From RUG100 sp050953405 (GTDB lineage: Bacteria > Bacillota > Clostridia > Peptostreptococcales > Anaerovoracaceae), in NCBI GenBank assembly GCA_050953405.1, contig JBMNMP010000003.1, forward strand, positions 1 to 64,000: a stretch of DNA of 64,000 nt, read 5' to 3'. Shown here piece by piece: positions 8,629-16,848 of the stretch. Numbering within the stretch: position 1 is the stretch's first letter; each line of letters begins with the position of its first letter. The notes under the pieces are model-generated. The model had not been told where the DNA came from. It did not search any database and was given only the letters and a program-made list of their open reading frames with translations. The translations under genes were made by a program, and so were the position numbers.

Positions 8629-9660
8629 ATGGCAAATCTAACATACAAGGATGCAGGCGTAGATACCAAAGAAGGTGAGCGCGCGGTCAGCCTGATGAAG
8701 GATCATGTGAAGAAGACCTTTGATGAAAACGTGCTCACAGGTCTCGGCGGATTCGGCGGCCTCTACAAGCTGCCGTGCGCAGGAATGAAAGAGCCCGTTC
8801 TCGTCAGCGGAACAGACGGCGTAGGCACCAAACTGAAGATCGCCTTCATGATGGACAAACACGACACTGTAGGTATCGACTGCGTGGCCATGTGTGTCAA
8901 TGACGTTCTCTGTCAGGGCGCAAAACCGCTGTTTTTCCTCGATTATATAGCGACCGGAAAGGTGACCGCGGAGAAGATCGCCGACATCGTGGCCGGCATC
9001 GCAGAAGGATGCCGGCAGGGCGGCAGCGCTCTGATAGGCGGGGAAACCGCTGAAATGCCGGGATTTTACGGTGAGGGTGAATACGACATGGCCGGCTTTT
9101 CGGTCGGCATAGTCGACAGGGACAAGATCATCACCGGTGATAAGATCACCGAAGGCGATGTCATCATCGGCATTCCGTCGAGCGGCATCCACAGCAACGG
9201 CTATTCGCTGGTAAGAAAGATACTCTTCGAAAAGGAGGGGCTCTCTGTGAACGACCGTATCGATGACCTGGGAGAGACCCTGGGAGAAGCGATACTGCGG
9301 CCGACGCGGATCTACTACAACGCGTGCAGCGCTGTGGTCTCCGATTTTGATATCAAAGGTATCGTGCACATTACGGGCGGCGGCTTCTTTGAAAACGTGC
9401 CCCGCATATTACCGGATGGCGTGGCAGCCAGATTCGATGTTGATTCCTGGGAAGTACCGAAGATATTCCCCTTCCTCAAGAAGGTCGGCGGCATAGAAAA
9501 GAAGGAAATGTTCTCAACGTTCAACATGGGCGTGGGAATGATGATGTTTGTTAATAAAAAAGATGCGGATGCAGTTGTCGCCGCGCTGGAAGCGGCCGGA
9601 GAGAAAGCGTTTGTCATCGGTGAGACTGTAAAGTCGGAAAGTGAAAGAGTGTTTATATAA
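8629..9660 (+). CDS. purM: Phosphoribosylformylglycinamidine cyclo-ligase (AIR synthetase)
   Basis: A 343-aa ATP-dependent enzyme that closes the imidazole ring (FGAM to AIR). The family signature runs from the glycine-rich TGLGGFGGLYKL through SGTDGVGTKLK, CVAMCVNDVL and GGETAEMPG, with a C-terminal HITGGGFFENVPR motif. Length matches the usual 340-350. It lies 14 bp after purE behind AAAGGA and shares one base with purN (TAATG), so the two are translationally coupled. Confidence 0.97.
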   Translation: MANLTYKDAGVDTKEGERAVSLMKDHVKKTFDENVLTGLGGFGGLYKLPCAGMKEPVLVSGTDGVGTKLKIAFMMDKHDTVGIDCVAMCVNDVLCQGAKPLFFLDYIATGKVTAEKIADIVAGIAEGCRQGGSALIGGETAEMPGFYGEGEYDMAGFSVGIVDRDKIITGDKITEGDVIIGIPSSGIHSNGYSLVRKILFEKEGLSVNDRIDDLGETLGEAILRPTRIYYNACSAVVSDFDIKGIVHITGGGFFENVPRILPDGVAARFDVDSWEVPKIFPFLKKVGGIEKKEMFSTFNMGVGMMMFVNKKDADAVVAALEAAGEKAFVIGETVKSESERVFI

Positions 9661-10256
9661 TGAATCCCTTAAGAGTAAGCGTACTGGTATCCGGAAACGG
9701 TACCGATCTGCAGTCGATAATAGATGCGGTAGAGGATGGCAGTCTCCCCAACGTGAAGATATGCCAGGTCATTTCCAGCAACGCCAACGCAAATGCGCTG
9801 AACAGAGCCAGGAACCATGATATCCCGGCGCTGGCGGTGACCAAGAGTGAGTACAATGATATCCGCGACCGCATGGATGCGATACTGAAGCATCTCGACG
9901 GAGAGCACACCGATCTGGTGGTGCTCGCCGGATATATTTCGATACTGCCGCGCAAGGTGGTCGAAAAGTACAAGAGAAGAATCATCAACATACATCCTGC
10001 ACTGCTGCCAAAGCACGGCGGCAAGGAGTGCTATGGCATCAACGTCCACAAGCAGGTGCTCGAAGACGGCGACAAGGAGAGCGGGGCCACAGTGCACTTT
10101 GTTGATGAAGGTATAGATACAGGGGAGATAATCCTGCAGGAGAAGGTGCCGGTGCTGCCGGATGATACACCGCAGACCCTGCAGCAGAGAGTGCTCAAAG
10201 TCGAGCACAGGATACTGCCCCAGGCAATAAAAATGATCGAGGAAGGAAGACACTAA
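9660..10256 (+). CDS. purN: Phosphoribosylglycinamide formyltransferase
   Basis: A 198-aa enzyme that transfers the formyl group of 10-formyl-THF to GAR. The N-terminal phosphate-binding SGNGTDLQSI, the catalytic Asn-His in INIHPALLP (about residues 105-113) and the Asp in VDEGIDTG are present. The start overlaps the purM stop by one base, and its own TAA overlaps the purF ATG in the same way. Length fits the family. Confidence 0.96.
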   Translation: MNPLRVSVLVSGNGTDLQSIIDAVEDGSLPNVKICQVISSNANANALNRARNHDIPALAVTKSEYNDIRDRMDAILKHLDGEHTDLVVLAGYISILPRKVVEKYKRRIINIHPALLPKHGGKECYGINVHKQVLEDGDKESGATVHFVDEGIDTGEIILQEKVPVLPDDTPQTLQQRVLKVEHRILPQAIKMIEEGRH

Positions 10257-11725
10257 TGGGCGGAATATTTGGAGTCGTATCAAATACGGACTGTACCATG
10301 GATATATTCTTTGGTACTGACTATCATTCACATCTGGGAACAAAGCGTGGAGGAATGTGCATTCTGCAGGACGATGGTTTCAACAGGGCAATACACAACA
10401 TTTCCAATTCGCCGTTCCGCAGCAAGTTCGAGAATGAGATCGAAACAATGAAGGGCAACTGCGGCATCGGCGCGATCAGCGATACCGATCCGCAGCCGCT
10501 GACGGTGCGCAGCTGTCAGGGCGAATATGCTATCACCACAGTCGGCCGCATCAACAACAAGGAAGAGCTGGTGCAGGAGCTGATATCCAGCAGGCATGGA
10601 CAGTTCCTCAGCATGAGCGCAGGCCATATCAACAATACAGAGCTGGTGGCCGCACTGGTTTCCGAGTGCGAGGATATCGTCAGCGGGATCAAAAACGCTC
10701 AGGATCGCATAGATGGATCCTGCACCATGATGATCCTGACTGAAGAGGGACTCTATGCTGCCAGGGACAAGTACGGGCGCACGCCGCTGATAATCGGCAG
10801 AAAGGGAGAGGATGCTTACTGTGCAGCCAGTGAGTCCTTCGCCTTCATCAATATAGGATACAGTTACAAGAGGGAGCTGGGCGCCGGCGAGATCGCCTTC
10901 CTCACCTCCAGCGAGGAACGTACCATATCGCCGCCGCTGGAGAAGATGCGCGTGTGCACCTTCCTGTGGACATATTTCGGGTACACGACTTCGATATATG
11001 AGGGCAAGAATGTGGAGATGATGCGCAACCGCAACGGCTCCATCATGGCAAAACGCGATGGTGATCTGGATGTGGATTACGTTGCCGGTGTCCCCGACAG
11101 CGGCATCGCTCATGCACTCGGCTATGCCAACGAGAGCCGCATACCGTATGCGCGTCCGCTGATCAAGTACACGCCGACCTGGCCGCGCAGCTTCATGCCG
11201 CAGAACCAGAAAGCCAGGAATCAGATCGCAAAGATGAAGCTGGTACCCGTGTTCCAGATCATAAAGAACAAGAAATTCGTGCTCATCGATGACTCCATCG
11301 TTCGGGGGACGCAGCTGTCGGAGACGGTAGCTTATCTGATCGAAAACGGAGCCCGGGAGATCCACGTGCGCAGCGCATGTCCTCCCATCATGTACGGCTG
11401 CAAGTACCTCAACTTTTCCCGCAGCATCAGCGATCTGGAGCTGATCACCAGACGCTGCATCAGGGAGCTGGAAGGCATGGACGAGCCCGGCGATGCCGCG
11501 GCAAACCCCGCCGGATTCGACAATGAAGTGCAGTCGGAGATACCCGCTGAAATACTCGACGAGTATGCCGATGCGAAGACCGAGCGCCACAAGAATATGG
11601 TGGAACTGATCAGAAAGAAGATGAATTTTGACAGCCTGAAGTTCCAGGAACTGGACGACCTTCTGGCTGCAACGGAAGTAGACAGATGCAAACTTTGCAC
11701 CTATTGCTGGGATGGAAAGGAGTAA
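10256..11725 (+). CDS. purF: Amidophosphoribosyltransferase homologue lacking the N-terminal catalytic Cys
   Basis: A 489-aa PurF homologue, which would make phosphoribosylamine from PRPP. The N-terminal Ntn-hydrolase glutaminase domain starts MGGIFG, where family members mature to an N-terminal Cys (CGIFG); here that position is Gly. The phosphoribosyltransferase domain is intact, with PRPP loop VLIDDSIVRGT at about 341-351. Cysteines C234, C382, C478 and C481 lie where Bacillus-type PurF binds a [4Fe-4S] cluster. It is coupled to purN by a one-base overlap. The frame runs a little upstream but adds no Cys near the start. It may use free ammonia or another amide donor. Operon position supports a purine role. 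Confidence 0.85.
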   Translation: MGGIFGVVSNTDCTMDIFFGTDYHSHLGTKRGGMCILQDDGFNRAIHNISNSPFRSKFENEIETMKGNCGIGAISDTDPQPLTVRSCQGEYAITTVGRINNKEELVQELISSRHGQFLSMSAGHINNTELVAALVSECEDIVSGIKNAQDRIDGSCTMMILTEEGLYAARDKYGRTPLIIGRKGEDAYCAASESFAFINIGYSYKRELGAGEIAFLTSSEERTISPPLEKMRVCTFLWTYFGYTTSIYEGKNVEMMRNRNGSIMAKRDGDLDVDYVAGVPDSGIAHALGYANESRIPYARPLIKYTPTWPRSFMPQNQKARNQIAKMKLVPVFQIIKNKKFVLIDDSIVRGTQLSETVAYLIENGAREIHVRSACPPIMYGCKYLNFSRSISDLELITRRCIRELEGMDEPGDAAANPAGFDNEVQSEIPAEILDEYADAKTERHKNMVELIRKKMNFDSLKFQELDDLLAATEVDRCKLCTYCWDGKE

Positions 11726-11730
11726 TATAA

Positions 11731-13347
11731 ATGAGAGCCTTACTGAGCGTATCGGATAAGACAGGAATCGTTGAATTTGCAAAGGAACTGGAAAAGCTGG
11801 GGGTCGAGATCATCAGCACAGGCGGCACGCATAAAAAGCTGGAGGAGGCCGGGGTCAAAGTTACCGGCATCTCCGAAGTCACCGGCTTTCCGGAATGTCT
11901 CGACGGCAGAGTGAAGACGCTGCATCCCGCGGTACACGCGGGGCTGCTGGCAAGGAGGGATCATCCCGATCACATGCAGCAGCTGAAGGACCTCGGGATC
12001 GAACCCATCGACATCGTGGCCATCAACCTCTATCCTTTCAAGGCGACCATCCTCAAGCCGGAGGTCACCCTGGAAGACGCCATTGAGAATATAGATATCG
12101 GGGGACCGACAATGCTGCGTTCTTCGGCCAAGAACCACAAGGACGTCACCGTTGTCTGCGATCCTGCAGATTACGACATGGTCATCGAAGCTCTCAAAAA
12201 CGGGGGCACCACTTATGACCAGAGATACAAGCTGGCGCTGAAAGTGTTCCAGACAACAGCGGCTTATGATGCCATGATCAGCGATTATCTGAGGAAGCAG
12301 GCCGGGCTGGATCTGCCGGACAACCCCACATTCACCTTCGAGAAGAAGCAGGATCTGAGGTACGGCGAGAACCCGCACCAGAAGGCGACATATTACAGCG
12401 AGATCAAACCGTGGGACGGCTCTCTGGTAAAGGCGGAGCAGCTGCACGGCAAGGAACTGTCTTTCAACAATATCAACGACACCAACGGGGCACTGGAGAC
12501 TCTCAAGGAATTCACTGACAAGCCGGCAGTAGTTGCCGTAAAGCACGCCAATCCGTGCGGGGTGGCCGTGGCCGACAAACTGGCGGATGCTTACAGGAAG
12601 GCTCACGACTGTGACCCGGTATCCATTTTCGGGGGCATCGTTGCCTGCAACAGAACTATCGACAAGGAGACGGCGGAAGAGATGAATAAGATCTTCCTCG
12701 AGATCGTGATCGCACCTGACTTTGACGATGACGCCCTGGCGATACTGACTCAGAAAAAGAACATCAGGCTGCTGAAGCTGCCTGATATCCTGAAGCCGGC
12801 ACCGGCAGATGCTATCGACTTCAAGAAAATATCCGGCGGACTGCTGGTGCAGGGACTGGATACGGAACTCTTTGATGTAGAGAACGCTCCCAAGCCGGAC
12901 CAGCCGGCGAGCGACAAGGCTGAGGCAGGGAAGTCTGCATTCGGCAAGCTGGTGGCTGACGGCAAGCTGATGGTAGTCACTGACAAGGAGCCGACCGAAG
13001 CCGAGCTGGCAGACATGGAAATGGCGATGAAGGTCGTCAAGCACACCAAGTCGAACGGGATCGTTTTCGTCAAGGACCAGATGACTATAGCTATCGGACC
13101 GGGACAGACCAACAGGATCTGGGCTGCGGAGAACGGCATCAAGCGCTGCCTCTTTGACATGAAGGGTGCAGTCATGGCGTCGGACGCTTTCTTCCCGTTC
13201 AATGACTGCGTGGAAGCTGCAGCTGACGCGGGGATCACGGCTATAATTCAGCCGGGCGGATCCATTCGCGACCAGGAGTCTATCGACATGGCCAATGAAA
13301 AGGGCGTATCCATGGTATTCAGCGGCATGCGCCACTTCAAGCACTGA
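11731..13347 (+). CDS. purH: Bifunctional AICAR formyltransferase / IMP cyclohydrolase
   Basis: A 538-aa enzyme for the last two steps to IMP. The N-terminal IMP cyclohydrolase (MGS-like) domain covers about 1-190 and the AICAR transformylase domain the rest, with KHANPCGVAV around residue 270 and FPFNDCVE near the end. It is about 20 residues longer than usual. The excess is a charged, Ala/Lys/Asp-rich stretch around 380-405 between the ISGGLLVQ and VVTDKEPT segments. It starts 6 bp after purF. Confidence 0.96.
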   Translation: MRALLSVSDKTGIVEFAKELEKLGVEIISTGGTHKKLEEAGVKVTGISEVTGFPECLDGRVKTLHPAVHAGLLARRDHPDHMQQLKDLGIEPIDIVAINLYPFKATILKPEVTLEDAIENIDIGGPTMLRSSAKNHKDVTVVCDPADYDMVIEALKNGGTTYDQRYKLALKVFQTTAAYDAMISDYLRKQAGLDLPDNPTFTFEKKQDLRYGENPHQKATYYSEIKPWDGSLVKAEQLHGKELSFNNINDTNGALETLKEFTDKPAVVAVKHANPCGVAVADKLADAYRKAHDCDPVSIFGGIVACNRTIDKETAEEMNKIFLEIVIAPDFDDDALAILTQKKNIRLLKLPDILKPAPADAIDFKKISGGLLVQGLDTELFDVENAPKPDQPASDKAEAGKSAFGKLVADGKLMVVTDKEPTEAELADMEMAMKVVKHTKSNGIVFVKDQMTIAIGPGQTNRIWAAENGIKRCLFDMKGAVMASDAFFPFNDCVEAAADAGITAIIQPGGSIRDQESIDMANEKGVSMVFSGMRHFKH

Positions 13348-13373
13348 TCAGCAGCAACGAAAGGAAGATAAAT

Positions 13374-14660
13374 ATGAAAGTACTAGTTGCGGGCGGCGGC
13401 GGCCGGGAACACGCTATATGCTGGAAGCTGGCCCAGAGCCCGAAAGTAGATAAATTGTACTGCGCGCCCGGGAATGCGGGGATCGCAGCCGTAGCCGAAT
13501 GCTGCGGTGTCTCTGCAGAAGACGTGCCCGGGATTGTGGCCCTGGCAAAGGAAAAGGCGGTGGATCTGGTTGTCATCGGACCCGAAGTGCCCCTGTCGGC
13601 GGGGATCGTTGACGCCCTTGAAGAAGCCGGGATCAAGGCCTTTGGGCCCAACAAAAAGTGTGCGCAGCTGGAGGGCAGCAAGGCGTTCACCAAGGCCTTC
13701 CTCTCACGCCACAACATTCCCACTGCCAGATACAGAGAATACACGGATATCGATTCCATCAAGAAGGACATCGGTATCTATGGATACCCCATGGTACTCA
13801 AAGCGGACGGGCTGGCGGCCGGAAAGGGCGTAATCCTGGCGCAGGACGCGGCTGAGGCCGAAAATGCTATCGATGAGATGATGGGAGAGCACAAATTCGG
13901 AGCGGCAGCCGACAAGATAGTCGTCGAAGAATGCCTCAAAGGTGTAGAAGCCAGTATGCTCTGCTTTGTGGATGAGAACACCATCGTGCCCATGGAATCG
14001 GCACAGGATTACAAGCGGATCTTCGACAACGATGAAGGCCCCAATACCGGAGGCATGGGGACTTACTCCCCTTCACTGGTGTTCGATGATGCGCTCATGG
14101 AGCGCATACGCAGGGAGATCCTGGAGCCCACACTTGCGGGCTTCCAGGCCGACGGACTGGATTTTCAGGGAGTGCTCTTCATCGGACTGATGATCACCGA
14201 CGAGGGCCCCAAAGTCATCGAGTTCAACAACAGGTTCGGCGATCCCGAGGCGCAGTCGGTGCTCGCAAGGCTGGACAGCGACCTGCTGGACATATTCCTT
14301 GCGGTCTGCGACAACAAGCTGGCGGATGTGGATATCAGATGGTCTCCTAAGAGGGCAGTCACTGTGGTGTGCGCCAGCGGCGGTTATCCGGGCAGCTACG
14401 AGAAGGGCAAGATCATCCACGGCCTCGAGGATGTGGATGATGATGTGATCGTGTTCCATGCGGGAACAGCTCTCAAGAAGACCTGCGGCGGCGGGAACTG
14501 CACGACTGATATCGTGACTTCCGGCGGCAGGGTGCTGGGAGTGACCGCGCTGGGGGCTACCAATGACGAGGCGCGCGCCAAGGCGTTCGCCAACGTGGAG
14601 AAGATATCGTTTGACGGCATGCAGTACCGCAAAGATATAGGACGCATCGTAAGCAAATAG
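13374..14660 (+). CDS. purD: Phosphoribosylamine-glycine ligase
   Basis: A 428-aa ATP-grasp enzyme that joins phosphoribosylamine and glycine. The N-terminal GGGGREHAI motif, the ATP-grasp core with KADGLAAGKGV (about 141-151) and the metal-binding EFNNRFGDPE (about 283-292) are clear. Length is standard. It closes the purine operon, followed 10 bp later by a strong terminator. AAAGGAAG lies before the ATG. Confidence 0.97.
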   Translation: MKVLVAGGGGREHAICWKLAQSPKVDKLYCAPGNAGIAAVAECCGVSAEDVPGIVALAKEKAVDLVVIGPEVPLSAGIVDALEEAGIKAFGPNKKCAQLEGSKAFTKAFLSRHNIPTARYREYTDIDSIKKDIGIYGYPMVLKADGLAAGKGVILAQDAAEAENAIDEMMGEHKFGAAADKIVVEECLKGVEASMLCFVDENTIVPMESAQDYKRIFDNDEGPNTGGMGTYSPSLVFDDALMERIRREILEPTLAGFQADGLDFQGVLFIGLMITDEGPKVIEFNNRFGDPEAQSVLARLDSDLLDIFLAVCDNKLADVDIRWSPKRAVTVVCASGGYPGSYEKGKIIHGLEDVDDDVIVFHAGTALKKTCGGGNCTTDIVTSGGRVLGVTALGATNDEARAKAFANVEKISFDGMQYRKDIGRIVSK

Positions 14661-14670
14661 AATATAAAAG

Positions 14671-14714
14671 GGATCCGCACGGCTGGATAACGTCAGTCTG
14701 CGGATCCTTTTTTT
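14671..14714 (+). terminator. Terminator of the purine operon
   Basis: GGATCCGCA (14671-14679) pairs perfectly with TGCGGATCC (14699-14707) and is followed by seven T. Its 3' half also encodes the last codons of the convergent DUF2321-like gene. Confidence 0.9.
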
Positions 14715-14959
14715 GATGCCCAGGGAAATTTCGCGCCGCAGGCGCTGCATTCATCGGGCGGGTCGAATTTGAGGCTCTTGGGCTTGAAGACGGACTGGCC
14801 GTAAGTCTGCCATACCTTGATCACTTCGCCGCACGAGGGACATCGGTAAAACATGTCGCCCCCGCAGATATCGCACTTTTTCTTCGCATCCTCACGGTAG
14901 CGCCGCAGTGAGATCTCGACGTGTCCGCGGTCGCACATATATGCATAAAAATAAGCCAT
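14693..14959 (-). CDS. DUF2321-like small zinc-ribbon protein
   Basis: An 88-aa protein with three ribbon-like clusters: an N-terminal CDRGH, then CDICGG and CPSCG, and finally CSACGAKFPW. The order, with a C-x2-GH start and CxxCGxxxPW end, matches my memory of the DUF2321 family, whose function is not known. AAAGGAG precedes the ATG. It converges on purD, and its last ten codons lie inside the purD terminator. Confidence 0.75.
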   Translation of the reverse strand: MAYFYAYMCDRGHVEISLRRYREDAKKKCDICGGDMFYRCPSCGEVIKVWQTYGQSVFKPKSLKFDPPDECSACGAKFPWASKKGSAD

Positions 14960-14990
14960 GAGCTGTCGCTCCTTTCCTTTATCACGATAG

Positions 14991-15043
14991 ATGTTACTAT
15001 TGCATGCGGTGTGTTGTCAAGGGTGCGCTGCCGGCGGTATAAT
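14991..15043. promoter_or_regulatory. Divergent promoter pair sharing one -35 block
   Basis: Rightward: TTGTCA (15014-15019), 18 bp, TATAAT (15038-15043), feeding the LarA-like gene. Leftward: TTGACA (complement of 15015-15020), 18 bp, TAACAT (complement of 14991-14996), feeding the DUF2321-like gene. The seven-base TTGTCAA serves both directions, so the two polymerases should exclude each other. Confidence 0.65.
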
Positions 15044-15063
15044 GAAGTGAAAGGAATCGAGCT

Positions 15064-16272
15064 ATGAAAGAAACAAAAATGGATATATTGCCGCAGAGCG
15101 CATATGAAATAAAACTGCCGCAGATGGTCACTGTGGAGCAGAGCTTTGCGGACGATTGCCTGGAGGACATTGCCGCCAGGATCAAAGAACAGTTTGCAGA
15201 GAAAAAGGATCAGCTGGGCATCAAAGCGGGCGCGCGCACGGCTGTCCTCGTCGGCAGCCGGGGTATCAGCAACCTGGCGCTGATCGTCAGGAGCGTCATC
15301 GATGGATTGAAGGCGGCCGGGAGCGAGCCTTTCATCGTACCCGCCATGGGCAGTCACGGCGGCGGCAAAGCGGAAGAACAGCAGAGGATAATCGAAGCTT
15401 ACGGGGTCACCGGGGAGGCCATGGGAGTGCCCGTCGTTTCCTCGATGGAGACCGTGCAGCTGGGCACCACGCCGGAAGGGGTGCCTGTGTTTTTTGATGC
15501 CAATGCGGCCGCGGCCGATGCCATCGTGCCCGTGGGGCGCATCAAAGTGCACACCGGATTCAAAGGCCCCATAGAGAGCGGGCTCTGTAAGATGCTGGCC
15601 ATCGGAGGCGGAAAGCACAACGGATGTGCACGCCTTCACCACGAAGGCTTTGAGAAATTTCCCCGTCTGATACCGGCGGCGGCCAAAGTGATCATAGACG
15701 AGCTGCCGGTGATCTTCGGAGCCGCGATAATAGAAAATGCGCACGAACACACCTGGGACGTAGAGCTGGTACCGGCCGGGAAGATACTGCAGCGGGAACC
15801 GGAACTGCTGCGGCAGAGCATTGCCCTGATGCCGCGTATCAAATTCGATGATATAGACGTGCTGGTCATCGAACGCATCGGCAAGGAGATCTCGGGCTGC
15901 GGCATGGACCCCAACATCACAGGGCGCATGGGCGACGGGCCTATCGAGGACTTCAACGGTCCCCGTATCAAGAGAATACTGGTCGAGGGTCTTTCACCTG
16001 CCAGCCACGGCAACGCCATCGGCATCGGCCTCGCGGATTTCGTGACCAGGGATGCGCTGGAGGGCATCGACTATGAGGTGACTTATACCAACTGCATCGC
16101 CTCCGGCGATCTCAATGCCGGCAAGATCCCCATAGTGGTCAGCGATGAAGAAGAGGGACTGCGGGCCGCGATACAGAATTGTCATGGCATCGACTTCAAC
16201 GATGCCAGGATCGTCAAAATAAAAGACACGCTGCACCTTGAGAAGATACAGGTGTCCCGGAACATGCTCTGA
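15064..16272 (+). CDS. LarA-like (DUF2088) nickel-dependent racemase family protein
   Basis: A 402-aa protein whose N-terminal part resembles the LarA/DUF2088 fold: a phosphate/NPN-type loop near VGSRGISN, GSHGGGK at about 97-103 and KVHTGFKG with a following CKM at about 160-180. LarA uses His residues and a Lys in these places to hold its pyridinium nickel cofactor. The substrate of this subgroup is unknown to me, and no larB, larC or larE is nearby. AAAGGA lies 8 bp before the ATG. It converges on ogt with a 4-bp gap. Confidence 0.7.
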   Translation: MKETKMDILPQSAYEIKLPQMVTVEQSFADDCLEDIAARIKEQFAEKKDQLGIKAGARTAVLVGSRGISNLALIVRSVIDGLKAAGSEPFIVPAMGSHGGGKAEEQQRIIEAYGVTGEAMGVPVVSSMETVQLGTTPEGVPVFFDANAAAADAIVPVGRIKVHTGFKGPIESGLCKMLAIGGGKHNGCARLHHEGFEKFPRLIPAAAKVIIDELPVIFGAAIIENAHEHTWDVELVPAGKILQREPELLRQSIALMPRIKFDDIDVLVIERIGKEISGCGMDPNITGRMGDGPIEDFNGPRIKRILVEGLSPASHGNAIGIGLADFVTRDALEGIDYEVTYTNCIASGDLNAGKIPIVVSDEEEGLRAAIQNCHGIDFNDARIVKIKDTLHLEKIQVSRNML

Positions 16273-16276
16273 GGGC

Positions 16277-16741
16277 TCAGTATTCTTTCCAGTCTATTTT
16301 CTCGAGCCGCAGCAGAAAGCGCTTTTTGTCGAGCCCGCCGGTGTAGCCGCCCAGGCTGCCATCGGAAGCGATGACCCGGTGACAGGGTACCACTATGGCG
16401 ATGGGGTTCCTGCCGTTGGCGCTGCCGACGGCGCGGCCGGCGCGGGGATTGTGCAGGCGGCGGGCGATGTCGCCGTAGCTGACTGCGGTACCATAGGGTA
16501 TCTTTCTGAGTTCGTTCCAGCAGGCGGTCTGGAATCTGGTGCCCTTCATTTCCAGCGGCAGATCGAAGGTGCGTCGCCTGCCGGCAAAGTATTCTTTCAA
16601 CTGCTTTACGGCACGGCCGGTCAGGCTGCCCGGCGAGTCCTTTCCGGCGCGGTGCACGAACTCGATATTGACGATGGCGCGCTCGCTGGCCTTGATGCGC
16701 AGCGGGCCGAGCGGCGTTTTCATGTATTGTGTGTATATCAT
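16277..16741 (-). CDS. ogt: Methylated-DNA-protein cysteine S-methyltransferase
   Basis: A 154-aa suicide DNA-repair enzyme that moves the methyl of O6-methylguanine (and O4-methylthymine) to its own Cys120 in PCHRV. The helix-turn-helix region with YGTAVSYGDIA, the arginine finger region and the Asn hinge (SANGRNP) before the active site are present. A TTGACA-17-TAACAT promoter places the predicted transcript start at or next to the ATG, and no Shine-Dalgarno is visible, so the mRNA may be leaderless. Confidence 0.93.
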   Translation of the reverse strand: MIYTQYMKTPLGPLRIKASERAIVNIEFVHRAGKDSPGSLTGRAVKQLKEYFAGRRRTFDLPLEMKGTRFQTACWNELRKIPYGTAVSYGDIARRLHNPRAGRAVGSANGRNPIAIVVPCHRVIASDGSLGGYTGGLDKKRFLLRLEKIDWKEY

Positions 16742-16747
16742 GCTCTG

Positions 16748-16776
16748 ATGTTATCCCGCCGCAGGGACTATGTCAA
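16748..16776 (-). promoter_or_regulatory. ogt promoter
   Basis: On the - strand, TTGACA (16771-16776) and TAACAT (16748-16753) are 17 bp apart. The -10 ends only 7 bases from the ogt ATG. Confidence 0.65.
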
Positions 16777-16796
16777 GAAAACGCCAGCGGAAAAAG

Positions 16797-16826
16797 TTTA
16801 CATTATTAAGGAAGATGTTGTATAAT
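16797..16826 (+). promoter_or_regulatory. Promoter of the cytidylate-kinase-like gene
   Basis: TTTACA (16797-16802) and TATAAT (16821-16826) are 18 bp apart, with the start codon 23 bp after the -10. Confidence 0.7.
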
Positions 16827-16848
16827 GAACATCAGGAGGGACGCTAAC

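Noticed and set aside
16238..16825. 195-codon + strand frame opposite ogt
   Set aside because: It is the shadow of ogt, which has the PCHR active site and a good promoter. The predicted protein is low-complexity Gly/Ala.
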